From contig CBFHTO010000006.1 in the NCBI GenBank assembly GCA_965658765.1, forward strand, positions 1 to 64,000: a DNA stretch of 64,000 bases, given 5' to 3'. Positions 8,182-16,387 of the stretch are shown here, one piece after another. Within the stretch, counting starts at the first letter, position 1; each line of letters starts with the position of its first letter. The position numbers were made by a program, and so were the translations under genes. The notes under the pieces were generated by a model. The model was not told the origin of the DNA. It saw only the letters and a list, made by a program, of their open reading frames with translations, and ran no database searches. Source of the DNA: Glaciecola sp965658765 (lineage in GTDB: Bacteria > Pseudomonadota > Gammaproteobacteria > Enterobacterales > Alteromonadaceae).

Positions 8182-9123
8182 ATGAAAGCACTCGATATCC
8201 GTGGATTGAAAAAAACATATGCTGGTGGGGTTGAGGCATTAAAAAGTATTGATTTGGCTGTTGAAGAAGGGGATTTCTTTGCCCTTTTAGGACCTAACGG
8301 TGCAGGAAAATCAACTACCATTGGGATTATATGTTCACTTGTTAATAAAACGGCTGGTTCTATATCTGTTTTTGAATACGACTCTGTTGCAAATGAAGTT
8401 GATGCCAAATCGTGTATTGGATTGGTCCCTCAGGAATTTAACTTTAATCAATTCGAAACTCTGCTACAAATTGTCGTTAATCAAGCTGGTTATTACGGGG
8501 TGCCTCGGGACATAGCAAAAAAGCGCGCGGAAAAATACCTAAAACAACTAGAGTTATGGGACAAGAGAAACGCGAGAGCTCGAGAACTTTCTGGAGGAAT
8601 GAAACGGCGGCTGATGATTGCGAGGGCATTAATGCATGAACCTAAAATGCTCATTTTAGATGAGCCTACGGCAGGTGTTGATATTGAAGTACGTCGTTCC
8701 ATGTGGGAGTTTTTGAAAGAAATTAATAAGCAAGGAATTACGATAATTCTTACTACGCATTATTTGGAAGAGGCTGAAATGTTGTGCCGCAACATCGCAA
8801 TTATAGATAAAGGTACGATTGTCGAAAATACGAGCATGAAAGCGCTTCTGGCGACCCTTAATATTGAAACCTTTGTGTTTGATGTCGAATCTGGCGCACA
8901 GAAAATACAGATCCCTGAATTCACAAGTAGGGCAATCGACGATACAACGCTTGAAGTAGACGTGCCAAAAGAGAGTGGTTTGAATGCTGTGTTTGAAAAT
9001 CTCTCTAAAACAGAAGTGACTGTCAGAAGTATGAGAAACAAGGCCAATCGCCTAGAAGAGTTGTTCGTAGAGCTCGTCAAAGCAGGAAAGCAAACAAATA
9101 CGGGAAAAAAAGGTAATGAGTAG
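8182..9123 (+). CDS. yadG: ABC transporter ATP-binding protein (YadG-like)
   Basis: Cytoplasmic ATPase subunit of an ABC-2 type exporter. The nucleotide-binding domain (about residues 5-225) has Walker A GPNGAGKST, Q-loop LVPQEFNFNQ, signature ARELSGGMKRRLMIARAL and Walker B MLILDEPTAGVD, followed by the H-loop histidine in LTTHYLEEAE. The extra C-terminal part (to residue 313) is typical of the YadG/CcmA group. The last bases overlap the start of the permease gene (ATGAGTAG), so the two are translationally coupled. The substrate is unknown; in E. coli yadGH is also unassigned. Confidence 0.93.
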   Translation: MKALDIRGLKKTYAGGVEALKSIDLAVEEGDFFALLGPNGAGKSTTIGIICSLVNKTAGSISVFEYDSVANEVDAKSCIGLVPQEFNFNQFETLLQIVVNQAGYYGVPRDIAKKRAEKYLKQLELWDKRNARARELSGGMKRRLMIARALMHEPKMLILDEPTAGVDIEVRRSMWEFLKEINKQGITIILTTHYLEEAEMLCRNIAIIDKGTIVENTSMKALLATLNIETFVFDVESGAQKIQIPEFTSRAIDDTTLEVDVPKESGLNAVFENLSKTEVTVRSMRNKANRLEELFVELVKAGKQTNTGKKGNE

Positions 9124-9886
9124 TAGAAATTTTGTCGCATTAAAAACAATTTGGATAAAAGAATGCACTCGCTTTTTAAGAATTTGGGTGCAAACCTTGG
9201 TTCCCCCTGCAATAACAATGTCTTTGTATTTTGTTATTTTCGGCAGTTTAATCGGAAAGCGTATAGGGGATATGGGTGGATTTACTTATATGGAATTCAT
9301 TGTTCCGGGTTTGATCATGATGTCGATAATAACGAACTCTTACTCTAACGTTTCGTCTTCGTTTTTCAGTGCAAAATTCCAACGCAATATCGAAGAACTT
9401 TTAGTGTCACCGGTTCCTACTTGGGTCATCATTTTTGGTTTCGTCGGTGGAGGCGTCGCAAGAGCGCTAATTATCGGCGTTATTGTAACCTGTGTATCAA
9501 TGTTTTTTGTTGATGTGCAAATTTATAGTTTCCCTATTATCGTTATTACGCTAATTCTGACCTCTGTTTTGTTCGCCACAGCTGGGCTAATAAATGGTAT
9601 TTATGCAAAAACCTTTGATGATATTAGCGTCATTCCAACCTTTGTACTTACTCCACTGACATACTTAGGTGGAGTATTCTATTCAATCAGTTTACTTCCT
9701 GATTTTTGGCAAACAGTTAGCCAAGCTAACCCTATCGTGTATATGGTAAATGGCTTTCGATATGGGTTTTTAGGCACATCAGATATAAATCACTACATAT
9801 CCTTATTGTTATTACTTGGCTTTAATATTGTTGTGTTATCAGTTGCTTATCGACTGTTAAGCAAAGGCGTGGGCATAAGAAGTTAA
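9116..9886 (+). CDS. yadH: ABC-2 type transporter permease (YadH-like)
   Basis: A 256-aa inner-membrane permease with six predicted helices and the ABC-2 signature region (TYMEFIVPGLIMMSIITNSY, then FTPL-like FVLTPLTYLGGVFYSISLLPDFWQ and NPIVYMVNGFRYGFLG). It pairs with the upstream ATPase, whose gene overlaps it by 8 bp, to form a probable homodimeric exporter. The methyltransferase gene starts only three bases after its stop and is likely in the same transcript. Confidence 0.92.
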   Translation: MSSRNFVALKTIWIKECTRFLRIWVQTLVPPAITMSLYFVIFGSLIGKRIGDMGGFTYMEFIVPGLIMMSIITNSYSNVSSSFFSAKFQRNIEELLVSPVPTWVIIFGFVGGGVARALIIGVIVTCVSMFFVDVQIYSFPIIVITLILTSVLFATAGLINGIYAKTFDDISVIPTFVLTPLTYLGGVFYSISLLPDFWQTVSQANPIVYMVNGFRYGFLGTSDINHYISLLLLLGFNIVVLSVAYRLLSKGVGIRS

Positions 9887-9889
9887 AAG

Positions 9890-10645
9890 ATGTATCAAGC
9901 TAAAGCGATAAGTAGTAACCAGCAAGATGTGCATGACAATTTACTTAATGTGGTCGAAAAGCATAAAAAGTCGACGTTTTCTCGCCCCATAGCAGAGCAT
10001 TCTATAGAAGCTTTTAAGCAAATTTCTGATTACTTGGACGGTTTTGCTGGCGATGTGGTCATTGATGCTTGTTGTGGGGTAGGAGAAAGTACAAAGAATT
10101 TAGCGAAGCTTTATCCAAATAAGCGGATCATAGGGATTGATAAGTCCATCGCAAGGCTGAGTAAACACCATGCTTACATTGACACGCATCACAACGATAT
10201 CGCTACTGAGTTACAAGAGGATAAGTCAGATAAGCGACTGCTAACAAGTGCGAATAAGCCTAATAACTATATTTTAGTACGTGGGGATTTAATTGATATT
10301 TGGCGGCAGTTTGAGCAGTTTCTTTGTAACAATAGTGTTGCTTGGAAAGTAAGCGAGCAATATATATTATACCCAAACCCCTATCCTAAGAAATCGCAAT
10401 TAGGTAAACGATGGCACGCTATGCCAGTGTTTCCCACTGTCATTAAAGTGTGTCCAAAGATTGTGGTCCGGTCTAATTGGCAAGTGTATTTGAACGAGTT
10501 CGCTATGGCTGCGCAAAGCTATGGGCTAGTCAGTGCATTAGAGCAGGTGCGTGGTGAGGCGTTTACGCCCTTTGAGCGAAAGTACTTAGACTCTGAACAA
10601 GCATGTTATCAGTTGATAATTCGCGCTTCAGGTTCCGATAGATAA
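9890..10645 (+). CDS. TrmB-like SAM-dependent methyltransferase
   Basis: A class I methyltransferase of the tRNA (guanine-N7) methyltransferase superfamily. Motif I is VVIDACCGVGES (about residues 56-67) and the acidic motif II lies in IIGIDKS. The TrmB hallmark FPDPWxKKRH is replaced by YPNPYPKKSQLGKRW, and the late TrmB motif T-x-F-E appears as TPFERKYL. Compared with E. coli TrmB it has an insertion of about 40 residues (HHNDIATELQEDKSDKRLL region). It is therefore a divergent paralogue, and activity on tRNA m7G46 is uncertain. The gene follows yadH by three bases and its 3' end overlaps the convergent EAL gene by 37 bp. Confidence 0.75.
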   Translation: MYQAKAISSNQQDVHDNLLNVVEKHKKSTFSRPIAEHSIEAFKQISDYLDGFAGDVVIDACCGVGESTKNLAKLYPNKRIIGIDKSIARLSKHHAYIDTHHNDIATELQEDKSDKRLLTSANKPNNYILVRGDLIDIWRQFEQFLCNNSVAWKVSEQYILYPNPYPKKSQLGKRWHAMPVFPTVIKVCPKIVVRSNWQVYLNEFAMAAQSYGLVSALEQVRGEAFTPFERKYLDSEQACYQLIIRASGSDR

Positions 10646-11316
10646 TATCCTTGGCCTAAAGTGATACCGGTATCGAGAACGGCCTTTAAGGTCTGTTCAT
10701 TTTCGATATGTTCAGCAATCAGCAAGCAGTTATTCGCTTTGCATAACGCCAATAATTTATGGATCCAAGTTTTGTCGGCGTTTTTGTTTGTTAAGTTCGA
10801 AATGCATGAACCTCTCAATTTTAACGCTCGCACACCTGATTCAACTAAGTCTTCTACTATCTCGTTATAACAATGCACATCGTCGATAGTAATGTGCAAA
10901 TAGGGCAAGGTCTGATTTAGCTTGGCAATCATTGGAAAGTTTTGGCTGGCATGTTCTAGAGAGATCTCAACGCCCATTGAGTCGTTGTGCAACTCTTCGC
11001 AAAGTTCTTTCATCCATTGGACAAGTTGAAAATCCTTCAGGTCAGAAGCAAACATATTCACGCTCCAAGACATTTGTCTTGGCATACAATATGCGCTGCT
11101 CATTGCTAGCATTTGTTTGGTCAGCATGGCAGTGGCTTTATTCTTGCTAACTATATATAGGAATTCACTTGGTAGAAAAACCTTTTCATCTTTACTAATT
11201 AATCTCGATAAGCACTCATAGCGTACAACTTTGTGATTATGTAAATTAAAAACTGGTTGAAAGTACGGTACTATTCTTTCAAGCGAAAACGAATCGACAA
11301 CTGTTTGAGTTTGCAC
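10609..11316 (-). CDS. Divergent EAL-domain protein
   Basis: A stand-alone EAL domain of 235 aa. The EAL motif reads ECL (YECLSRL), and the other metal and general-base positions are recognisable: Asn in SVNMF, Glu in VEISLE, the Asp pair in TIDDV, Lys in ALKLRG, Glu in IAEHIE and GQGYYLSEP at the end. The loop 6 sequence DFGTG is replaced by DVHCYN, which in known family members usually weakens or abolishes c-di-GMP phosphodiesterase activity. It could be a weak enzyme or a c-di-GMP-binding or protein-binding regulator. The start is GTG at 11316 with GGAA upstream. It diverges from panP. Confidence 0.8.
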   Translation of the reverse strand: MQTQTVVDSFSLERIVPYFQPVFNLHNHKVVRYECLSRLISKDEKVFLPSEFLYIVSKNKATAMLTKQMLAMSSAYCMPRQMSWSVNMFASDLKDFQLVQWMKELCEELHNDSMGVEISLEHASQNFPMIAKLNQTLPYLHITIDDVHCYNEIVEDLVESGVRALKLRGSCISNLTNKNADKTWIHKLLALCKANNCLLIAEHIENEQTLKAVLDTGITLGQGYYLSEPEARIIN

Positions 11317-11500
11317 GTTGGTTCCACAAAAATAACCTTATACATCGTTATCTTACCAAATCTTGAGAGCTTTAATATTATTATCGAAAATATCTCGATA
11401 ATTTTAGTTTCTTGGTCTAAGAGCATTGCAAGCTATTTCTTGGTATATTTCATGTTTTGGGGTAAAGTCCCGTTCTCGCGAGAGCCATAAGGGTGATAAT

Positions 11501-13123
11501 GTGACAAAGGCAGATGTTAGCTTAGAGCATTTGTTTAAGGTTTTTACAAAGCCTGAGCACGATGATTCTACGCTTGCAAAGATAGAGCGTCATTTATCAG
11601 ACAATGTGTCTGACTTTCTATCACAGCACGTAGTAACGAAGAAAACGTCTCTAGAAGAAATAGAGATGGACTTTATGGATCATTTTGTTCCAGACGCGCC
11701 TGAATTCGTTTCTAGTCATGCAGAAGCCTTGCTGGAAAAGCTCGTAGCACACTCGGTCAATACTTATTCTCCCACCTTTATCGGTCATATGACTTCCGCT
11801 TTGCCGTATTTCCATTTATCGCTCGCGAAACTGCTCGTTGGTTTAAATCAAAACTTAGTCAAAATTGAAACGTCAAAAGCGTTCACGCCACTTGAGCGAC
11901 AAACGCTTGGCATGATGCATCACACTATCTATCAAGAGTCAGAACCTTTTTATAAAAAGTATATCCACAGTGCTCAACACTCTCTTGGTGCATTTTGTTC
12001 AGGTGGGACAATTGCCAATATCACGGCACTTTGGGTTGCACGCAATAAATGTCTTGGTCCAGAACCAGGATTTCCCGGCGTTTCAAAAGCAGGATTGGCA
12101 AGCGCCTATCAGCACTACAATATAAAAAACCTTGGGCTTATTTCGTCAAAGCGTGGACATTACTCCCTTGCCAAAGCTTCAGATGTTTTAGGCTTAGGGC
12201 GCTCGAACATGATAACCGTTGATGGTAGTCACTATACCTTAAGCGCAGAGCAGGCCCTAAGAGTTGGAAAAGAGTATATTGACGCTGGCAATAAAGTACT
12301 TTCTTTGGTGGGAATTGCCGGTACAACAGAGACAGGTCACGTTGACCCTCTCGATGAACTCGCCGATGTTGCGAAAGAGCTTGGTTGCTGGTTCCACGTC
12401 GATGCTGCGTGGGGCGGTGCAACATTGTTTTCTAACAAACACCGAGGCATTCTTAAAGGAATAGAGAAAGCTGATAGTGTGACTATCGATGCGCACAAGC
12501 AAATGTATGTTCCGATGGGCGCGGGTATGACTCTATTCAAAGACCCGCATCATTCCAGTGCGGTCAAGCACCATGCCCAGTATATTCTCAGAGAAGGCTC
12601 TAAAGATTTAGGCTCAACAACACTAGAGGGATCTAGAAACGGTATGGCGATGATGGTGTATTCGTCTTTGCACATACTCGGACGAGAAGGGTATCAATTG
12701 CTGATTGATCGAGCTATGAACATGGCGAAGTGCTTTGCTGAGCTGATTAACCAGAACGATGATTTGGAGTTAATTACATCGCCGGTGTTATCCTTGCTGA
12801 CATATCGCATTAGACCTAAAAGTTTAGAGAATTTTGAAACATTACCTACGCAAAAAGTACAAACGATAAATAAAATGCTAGACACTCTGACCGTCTCAGT
12901 CCAAAAGCAACAGCGCGAAGCTGGGAAATCATTTGTATCGCGGACAAGAATAGAAGTAGAAAGATATCACGGTGAGGCTGTGACAGTATTTCGTGTTGTA
13001 TTAGCTAACCCCCTTACGAGTGAAGATGACTTGCATCAAATATTGCATGAGCAACTCAAAATAGCTAAGCAACATCATGTATGGCAAGCCCTTTGCGAAT
13101 TACCTGCGAGTAAAATTGCTTAG
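11501..13123 (+). CDS. panP: Pyridoxal-dependent aspartate 1-decarboxylase PanP
   Basis: A PLP enzyme of the glutamate decarboxylase-like fold that makes beta-alanine from aspartate for pantothenate and CoA synthesis, replacing the pyruvoyl enzyme PanD in many Vibrio, Shewanella and Alteromonas relatives. Visible are FIGHMTSALPYF, the glycine-rich FCSGGTIANITALW, the cofactor-contacting FHVDAAWGG and the Schiff-base lysine in SVTIDAHKQMYVPMGAGM. I place the start at GTG 11501, because AAGGGTGA precedes it at normal spacing; an in-frame ATG 25 codons upstream lacks an RBS. That gives 540 aa, the normal family length. It ends nine bases from convergent ntrC. The family also contains other amino-acid decarboxylases, so the substrate is by homology only. 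Confidence 0.88.
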   Translation: MTKADVSLEHLFKVFTKPEHDDSTLAKIERHLSDNVSDFLSQHVVTKKTSLEEIEMDFMDHFVPDAPEFVSSHAEALLEKLVAHSVNTYSPTFIGHMTSALPYFHLSLAKLLVGLNQNLVKIETSKAFTPLERQTLGMMHHTIYQESEPFYKKYIHSAQHSLGAFCSGGTIANITALWVARNKCLGPEPGFPGVSKAGLASAYQHYNIKNLGLISSKRGHYSLAKASDVLGLGRSNMITVDGSHYTLSAEQALRVGKEYIDAGNKVLSLVGIAGTTETGHVDPLDELADVAKELGCWFHVDAAWGGATLFSNKHRGILKGIEKADSVTIDAHKQMYVPMGAGMTLFKDPHHSSAVKHHAQYILREGSKDLGSTTLEGSRNGMAMMVYSSLHILGREGYQLLIDRAMNMAKCFAELINQNDDLELITSPVLSLLTYRIRPKSLENFETLPTQKVQTINKMLDTLTVSVQKQQREAGKSFVSRTRIEVERYHGEAVTVFRVVLANPLTSEDDLHQILHEQLKIAKQHHVWQALCELPASKIA

Positions 13124-13132
13124 CACTTGAGT

Positions 13133-14539
13133 CTAATCCATATCCAACTCTTTGAGTTTTCGAGTGAGTGTGTTGCGACCCCATCCTAATCTTTTAGCAG
13201 CTTCTTGCTTGTGGCCATGAGTATGTTTGAGAGCCGTTTCTAAAAGCACTTTTTCAAATTCGGGCTGAGCAATGTCTAAAATATTATTTTTACCCTGTAA
13301 TAATTGAGAATCAGCCCAGGAACTCAACAATTGGATCCAGCTTGTTTCGGGTGAGCCGGTTTCTTGCAGCGCCGTTTCCCCAGACAGTTCTGGCGGAAAG
13401 TCACTCGGAAGAATTTCTTGGCCGCTGGCCATAACGGTTAGCCATCGACAGGTGTTTTCGAGCTGCCTTACGTTGCCGGGCCATTTAAATGTAGCAAGCG
13501 CGGCTGCTGCCTCTTTGCTGAGACTTTTCATTTCAACCCCAAGCTCGTTAGCCGCTTTAACTAAGAAGTGACGAGCAAGTATTGGGATGTCTTCAGAGCG
13601 TTCTCTTAATGATGGAATATGTATTCTTATGACGTTTAAGCGATGATACAAATCTTCTCTGAAACTTCCGTCTTCCACTTTGTTTTCTAAATTCTGGTGA
13701 GTTGCAGCTATGATCCTTACGTTGACCGCAACTGGATTATGGCCACCTACTCGATAAAACTGACCGTCTGCAAGCACTCGCAATAGTCGCGTTTGCACAC
13801 CCACCGGCATATCGCCAATTTCATCCAGAAACAAAGTGCCACCATCTGCTTGTTCAAAGCGACCAATGCGCGCGCTTTGTGCTCCGGTAAATGCGCCTTT
13901 TTCATGTCCGAATAGCTCAGATTCAACAAGGTCGGCAGGAATTGCCGCCATATTTAAAGCAACAAAAGATTGTCGGGATCTTGGGCTGTGTTTATGAAGC
14001 GCATGTGCAACAAGCTCCTTTCCCGTGCCTGACTGTCCGTTGATTAAAACGCTAATACTTGAGCGAGACAAACGACCAATCGCCCTAAATACTTCTTGCA
14101 TAGCAGGTGCTTCACCAATAATTTCCTTACTGGGATTTGGCTCTTGAAGGTCGTTAACATCACTATTTTCGCGTGCGTGTTCAATGGCCCTTTGGGTCAA
14201 TGAAACCGCTTCGTCTATATCGAAGGGTTTGGGTAAATACTCAAATGCACCGCCTTGATAAGCATTAACAGCACTGTCTAGATCTGAGTGGGCGGTCATA
14301 ATGATAACTGGCAAATTAGGGTAGTGTTTATGTACTTCCTCTAGCAATTGCATGCCATTCATTCCAGGCATTTTAACGTCCGAGATTATGACAAGTGGTG
14401 CTTGCTCGGATTCTAGTTGCAGTAACAGATCTTCTGGTTTATCAAAACTCAGACACTCTATCTCAGCGGCTTTGAGTGACTTTTCTAAAACCCAACGTAT
14501 GGAGCTGTCATCGTCTACTACCCATACTGTACTACTCAT
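13133..14539 (-). CDS. glnG: Nitrogen regulation response regulator NtrC (NRI)
   Basis: Sigma-54 activator of nitrogen-limitation genes. The receiver domain (1-120) has acidic residues DDD at 9-11 and the phosphorylation site Asp54 (IISDVKMPGMNG). The AAA+ domain has GQSGTGKE, a canonical GAFTGA and LFLDEIGDMP, and the C-terminal Fis-type HTH ends in AAKRLGWGRNTLTRKLKELDMD. It is 468 aa, matching E. coli NtrC (469). The ATG overlaps the last base of the ntrB stop codon, so it is coupled to its kinase. The glnA enhancers and the ntrB operator described here would be its targets. Confidence 0.97.
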   Translation of the reverse strand: MSSTVWVVDDDSSIRWVLEKSLKAAEIECLSFDKPEDLLLQLESEQAPLVIISDVKMPGMNGMQLLEEVHKHYPNLPVIIMTAHSDLDSAVNAYQGGAFEYLPKPFDIDEAVSLTQRAIEHARENSDVNDLQEPNPSKEIIGEAPAMQEVFRAIGRLSRSSISVLINGQSGTGKELVAHALHKHSPRSRQSFVALNMAAIPADLVESELFGHEKGAFTGAQSARIGRFEQADGGTLFLDEIGDMPVGVQTRLLRVLADGQFYRVGGHNPVAVNVRIIAATHQNLENKVEDGSFREDLYHRLNVIRIHIPSLRERSEDIPILARHFLVKAANELGVEMKSLSKEAAAALATFKWPGNVRQLENTCRWLTVMASGQEILPSDFPPELSGETALQETGSPETSWIQLLSSWADSQLLQGKNNILDIAQPEFEKVLLETALKHTHGHKQEAAKRLGWGRNTLTRKLKELDMD

Positions 14540-15618
14540 TATGTTTCATCCTTACTTATGATCGGTAAATAGATTGTGAATTCGGTATATCCTGGAAAGC
14601 TTTCAAGGTCTATCTTTCCATCATGATGGTCAGTTAATGTTTGTGCTATTGAGAGGCCGAGGCCGCTACCATTTGCTTTGCTACTGACCATGGGATAAAA
14701 CAAAGTATCTTTTATGCTATTTGGTATACCTGGGCCATTATCAATGATGCTTACTTTCGCGCACAAAGGATGGCGTACTCCTTTAATCACGCATTGTCGC
14801 TCAATTCGCGTCTTAAAAGTTAACATCGGTTGTTCGACATTTGCGCCTTTTAGAGCTTGAAGTGCGTTGCGAGAAATATTTAAGACGACTTGTTCAAGCA
14901 TATCTGAATCAGCATAGATATTTGGTATCGATGGATCGTAATCTCGGTCTGTAGCGATATCTATCGACTGGTCGGCGCTTACTAAGGTATGCACTTTTTC
15001 TATGATTTGATGCAAATTAAAAGTGCGTTTTTGGGGCAACGAGTTAGGCCCTAACAATCGGTCAACAAGGGAGCGCAAGCGATCTGCTTGGTCAATGATC
15101 ATATTGGTAAACTCTTTCAGCTCAGGCTTGGGGAGTTCTTTCTCTAATAATTGCGCTGCACCGCGTATCCCGCCTAGTGGATTTTTTATTTCATGTGCGA
15201 GACCTCTGATCAATTCTCTCGCAGCCAGTTGTTGCGCGTGCTGTTGTGTTTCTTGAGTTATTTTTCGTTGCTTGTCAACGGGAATAATCTCAATTAAAAC
15301 TTGATGTTTGTCACTCGCAATAATGACATTAGCATTCAAATCAACTAAAAGTGAGCGCCCATCTCTAAAGCAAAGCTGTAGGTCGGTCTCACTAAAGTCC
15401 TCACCAAAGCTCAGCGCTTTTTGTATTTGACCGACGTTAAAACTGTCTTCTAAAAAGAAGTCATCAAAAGGGCGATCGGTAATTTGACTCACCCCAGTTT
15501 CCAAAACCGATAAAGCGGCTTCATTCACAAAACTAATATTGAACGAATCATCTACGAGTATTAGTGCTGTTTTCATCGAATTCAAAAACAGTTCGTAATG
15601 AAGGTTGTCGGCGACCAA
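14539..15618 (-). CDS. glnL: Nitrogen regulation sensor kinase/phosphatase NtrB (NRII)
   Basis: Cytoplasmic histidine kinase that phosphorylates or dephosphorylates NtrC under PII control. An N-terminal PAS domain (TALILVDDSFNISFVNEAAL) is followed by the phospho-acceptor histidine in RGLAHEIKNPLGGIRGAAQLL and the ATPase motifs VLNISRNALQALKG, DNGPGIP and SNGSGLGLSIAQTL. I choose the TTG at 15618, which has GGAG seven bases upstream, giving about 359 aa and an N-terminus like other NtrB proteins. A GTG at 15645 is in frame, but it lies inside an NtrC-type operator and has no RBS. The gene sits between a DUF4124 gene and ntrC on the same strand. Confidence 0.93.
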   Translation of the reverse strand: MVADNLHYELFLNSMKTALILVDDSFNISFVNEAALSVLETGVSQITDRPFDDFFLEDSFNVGQIQKALSFGEDFSETDLQLCFRDGRSLLVDLNANVIIASDKHQVLIEIIPVDKQRKITQETQQHAQQLAARELIRGLAHEIKNPLGGIRGAAQLLEKELPKPELKEFTNMIIDQADRLRSLVDRLLGPNSLPQKRTFNLHQIIEKVHTLVSADQSIDIATDRDYDPSIPNIYADSDMLEQVVLNISRNALQALKGANVEQPMLTFKTRIERQCVIKGVRHPLCAKVSIIDNGPGIPNSIKDTLFYPMVSSKANGSGLGLSIAQTLTDHHDGKIDLESFPGYTEFTIYLPIISKDET

Positions 15619-15637
15619 AAGCTTGCTCCAAATAGCA

Positions 15638-15654
15638 CGCACCACTTTGGTGCG
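15638..15654. promoter_or_regulatory. NtrC operator at the ntrB start
   Basis: CGCACCA-CTT-TGGTGCG is a perfect 7-3-7 palindrome that matches the NtrC consensus TGCACCA-N3-TGGTGCA except for the outermost base on each side. It lies 20 bp upstream of the preferred ntrB start. In enteric bacteria an NtrC site at the equivalent place represses the internal glnL promoter; the same autoregulation is inferred here. Confidence 0.78.
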
Positions 15655-15770
15655 AAACTTTATCTTAATGTATTTAACGAGAGCACGCAGTTATTATTTT
15701 AGCTCAATATACTAAACTACCTCAGCTACAGCCCTTATAGACTAATGAATTAGGTTTTAACTAACTTGGC

Positions 15771-16280
15771 TTAGTTGATTAATTTAGAAGCTCTATGTAA
15801 ATACAGTTCTTGTTGTGGAGATAATGCAATAAGCTTGCCTGAGTTGCTGACGAAAGAGACTTGATATTGATGGGTGCCACGATTGACGTTTTCTAGTTTA
15901 AATTGCCCGGTAGTTGAATCGATTTCTTTGCCGGAAAAGCTCAGACGATACAAGCCAGCGGCGGCGGGTTCTACTTTTGCGCCGATAGTGACAATGCCTG
16001 CGTTGTTGCGAATTGTCGCCTTATCTTTCGGTTGAGTAATAGAAACATTGTACACAGGTGATTCTTTTAATTTGACTTGCGGTTTTACTGGAACTTTCTG
16101 GCTTTGTACTATGGCCGTATTGACGTTCAACTCAACAAGTATCGCACCTTCAGAGTATTTATCCGAAAAGCTTACGGAGCCATCTTCATTCACAGTCTTA
16201 TAGATTTTTGTCGTCTGGGAAACAAGCGCAGTTGAAAACACAGTTAGCGCCGATAAATATACTAATGTTTTGAGCTTCAT
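15771..16280 (-). CDS. DUF4124 domain-containing secreted protein
   Basis: A 169-aa exported protein. The N-terminus MKLKTLVYLSALTVFSTALV is a signal peptide, followed by a DUF4124 motif (KIYKTVNEDGSVSFSDKYSEGA) and an Ig-like C-terminal half (SITQPKDKATIRNNAGIVTI to LYRLSFSGKEID). The function of DUF4124 proteins is unknown. In several marine gammaproteobacteria such a gene lies between glnA and ntrB, as here, so co-expression with the nitrogen genes is plausible. However, a terminator separates it from glnA. Confidence 0.8.
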   Translation of the reverse strand: MKLKTLVYLSALTVFSTALVSQTTKIYKTVNEDGSVSFSDKYSEGAILVELNVNTAIVQSQKVPVKPQVKLKESPVYNVSITQPKDKATIRNNAGIVTIGAKVEPAAAGLYRLSFSGKEIDSTTGQFKLENVNRGTHQYQVSFVSNSGKLIALSPQQELYLHRASKLIN

Positions 16281-16331
16281 TGCCTTGACCTGAATTTAAC
16301 CCGACATAATCATAATAAAGAGTATTGCCGC

Positions 16332-16360
16332 AAAAAAAAAGCCTGCTAAATGCAGGCTTT
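16332..16360 (-). terminator. Rho-independent terminator of glnA
   Basis: On the minus strand GCCTGC-ATTTA-GCAGGC is followed by nine T, 28 bases after the glnA stop. It should end most transcripts from the glnA promoter before the DUF4124-ntrBC genes. Confidence 0.85.
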
Positions 16361-16387
16361 ATAATTTTACATACCTATCAGGAGGAT

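Noticed and set aside
13124..13132. Terminator between panP and ntrC
   Set aside because: Only nine bases separate the convergent stops and no hairpin with a T-run was found.
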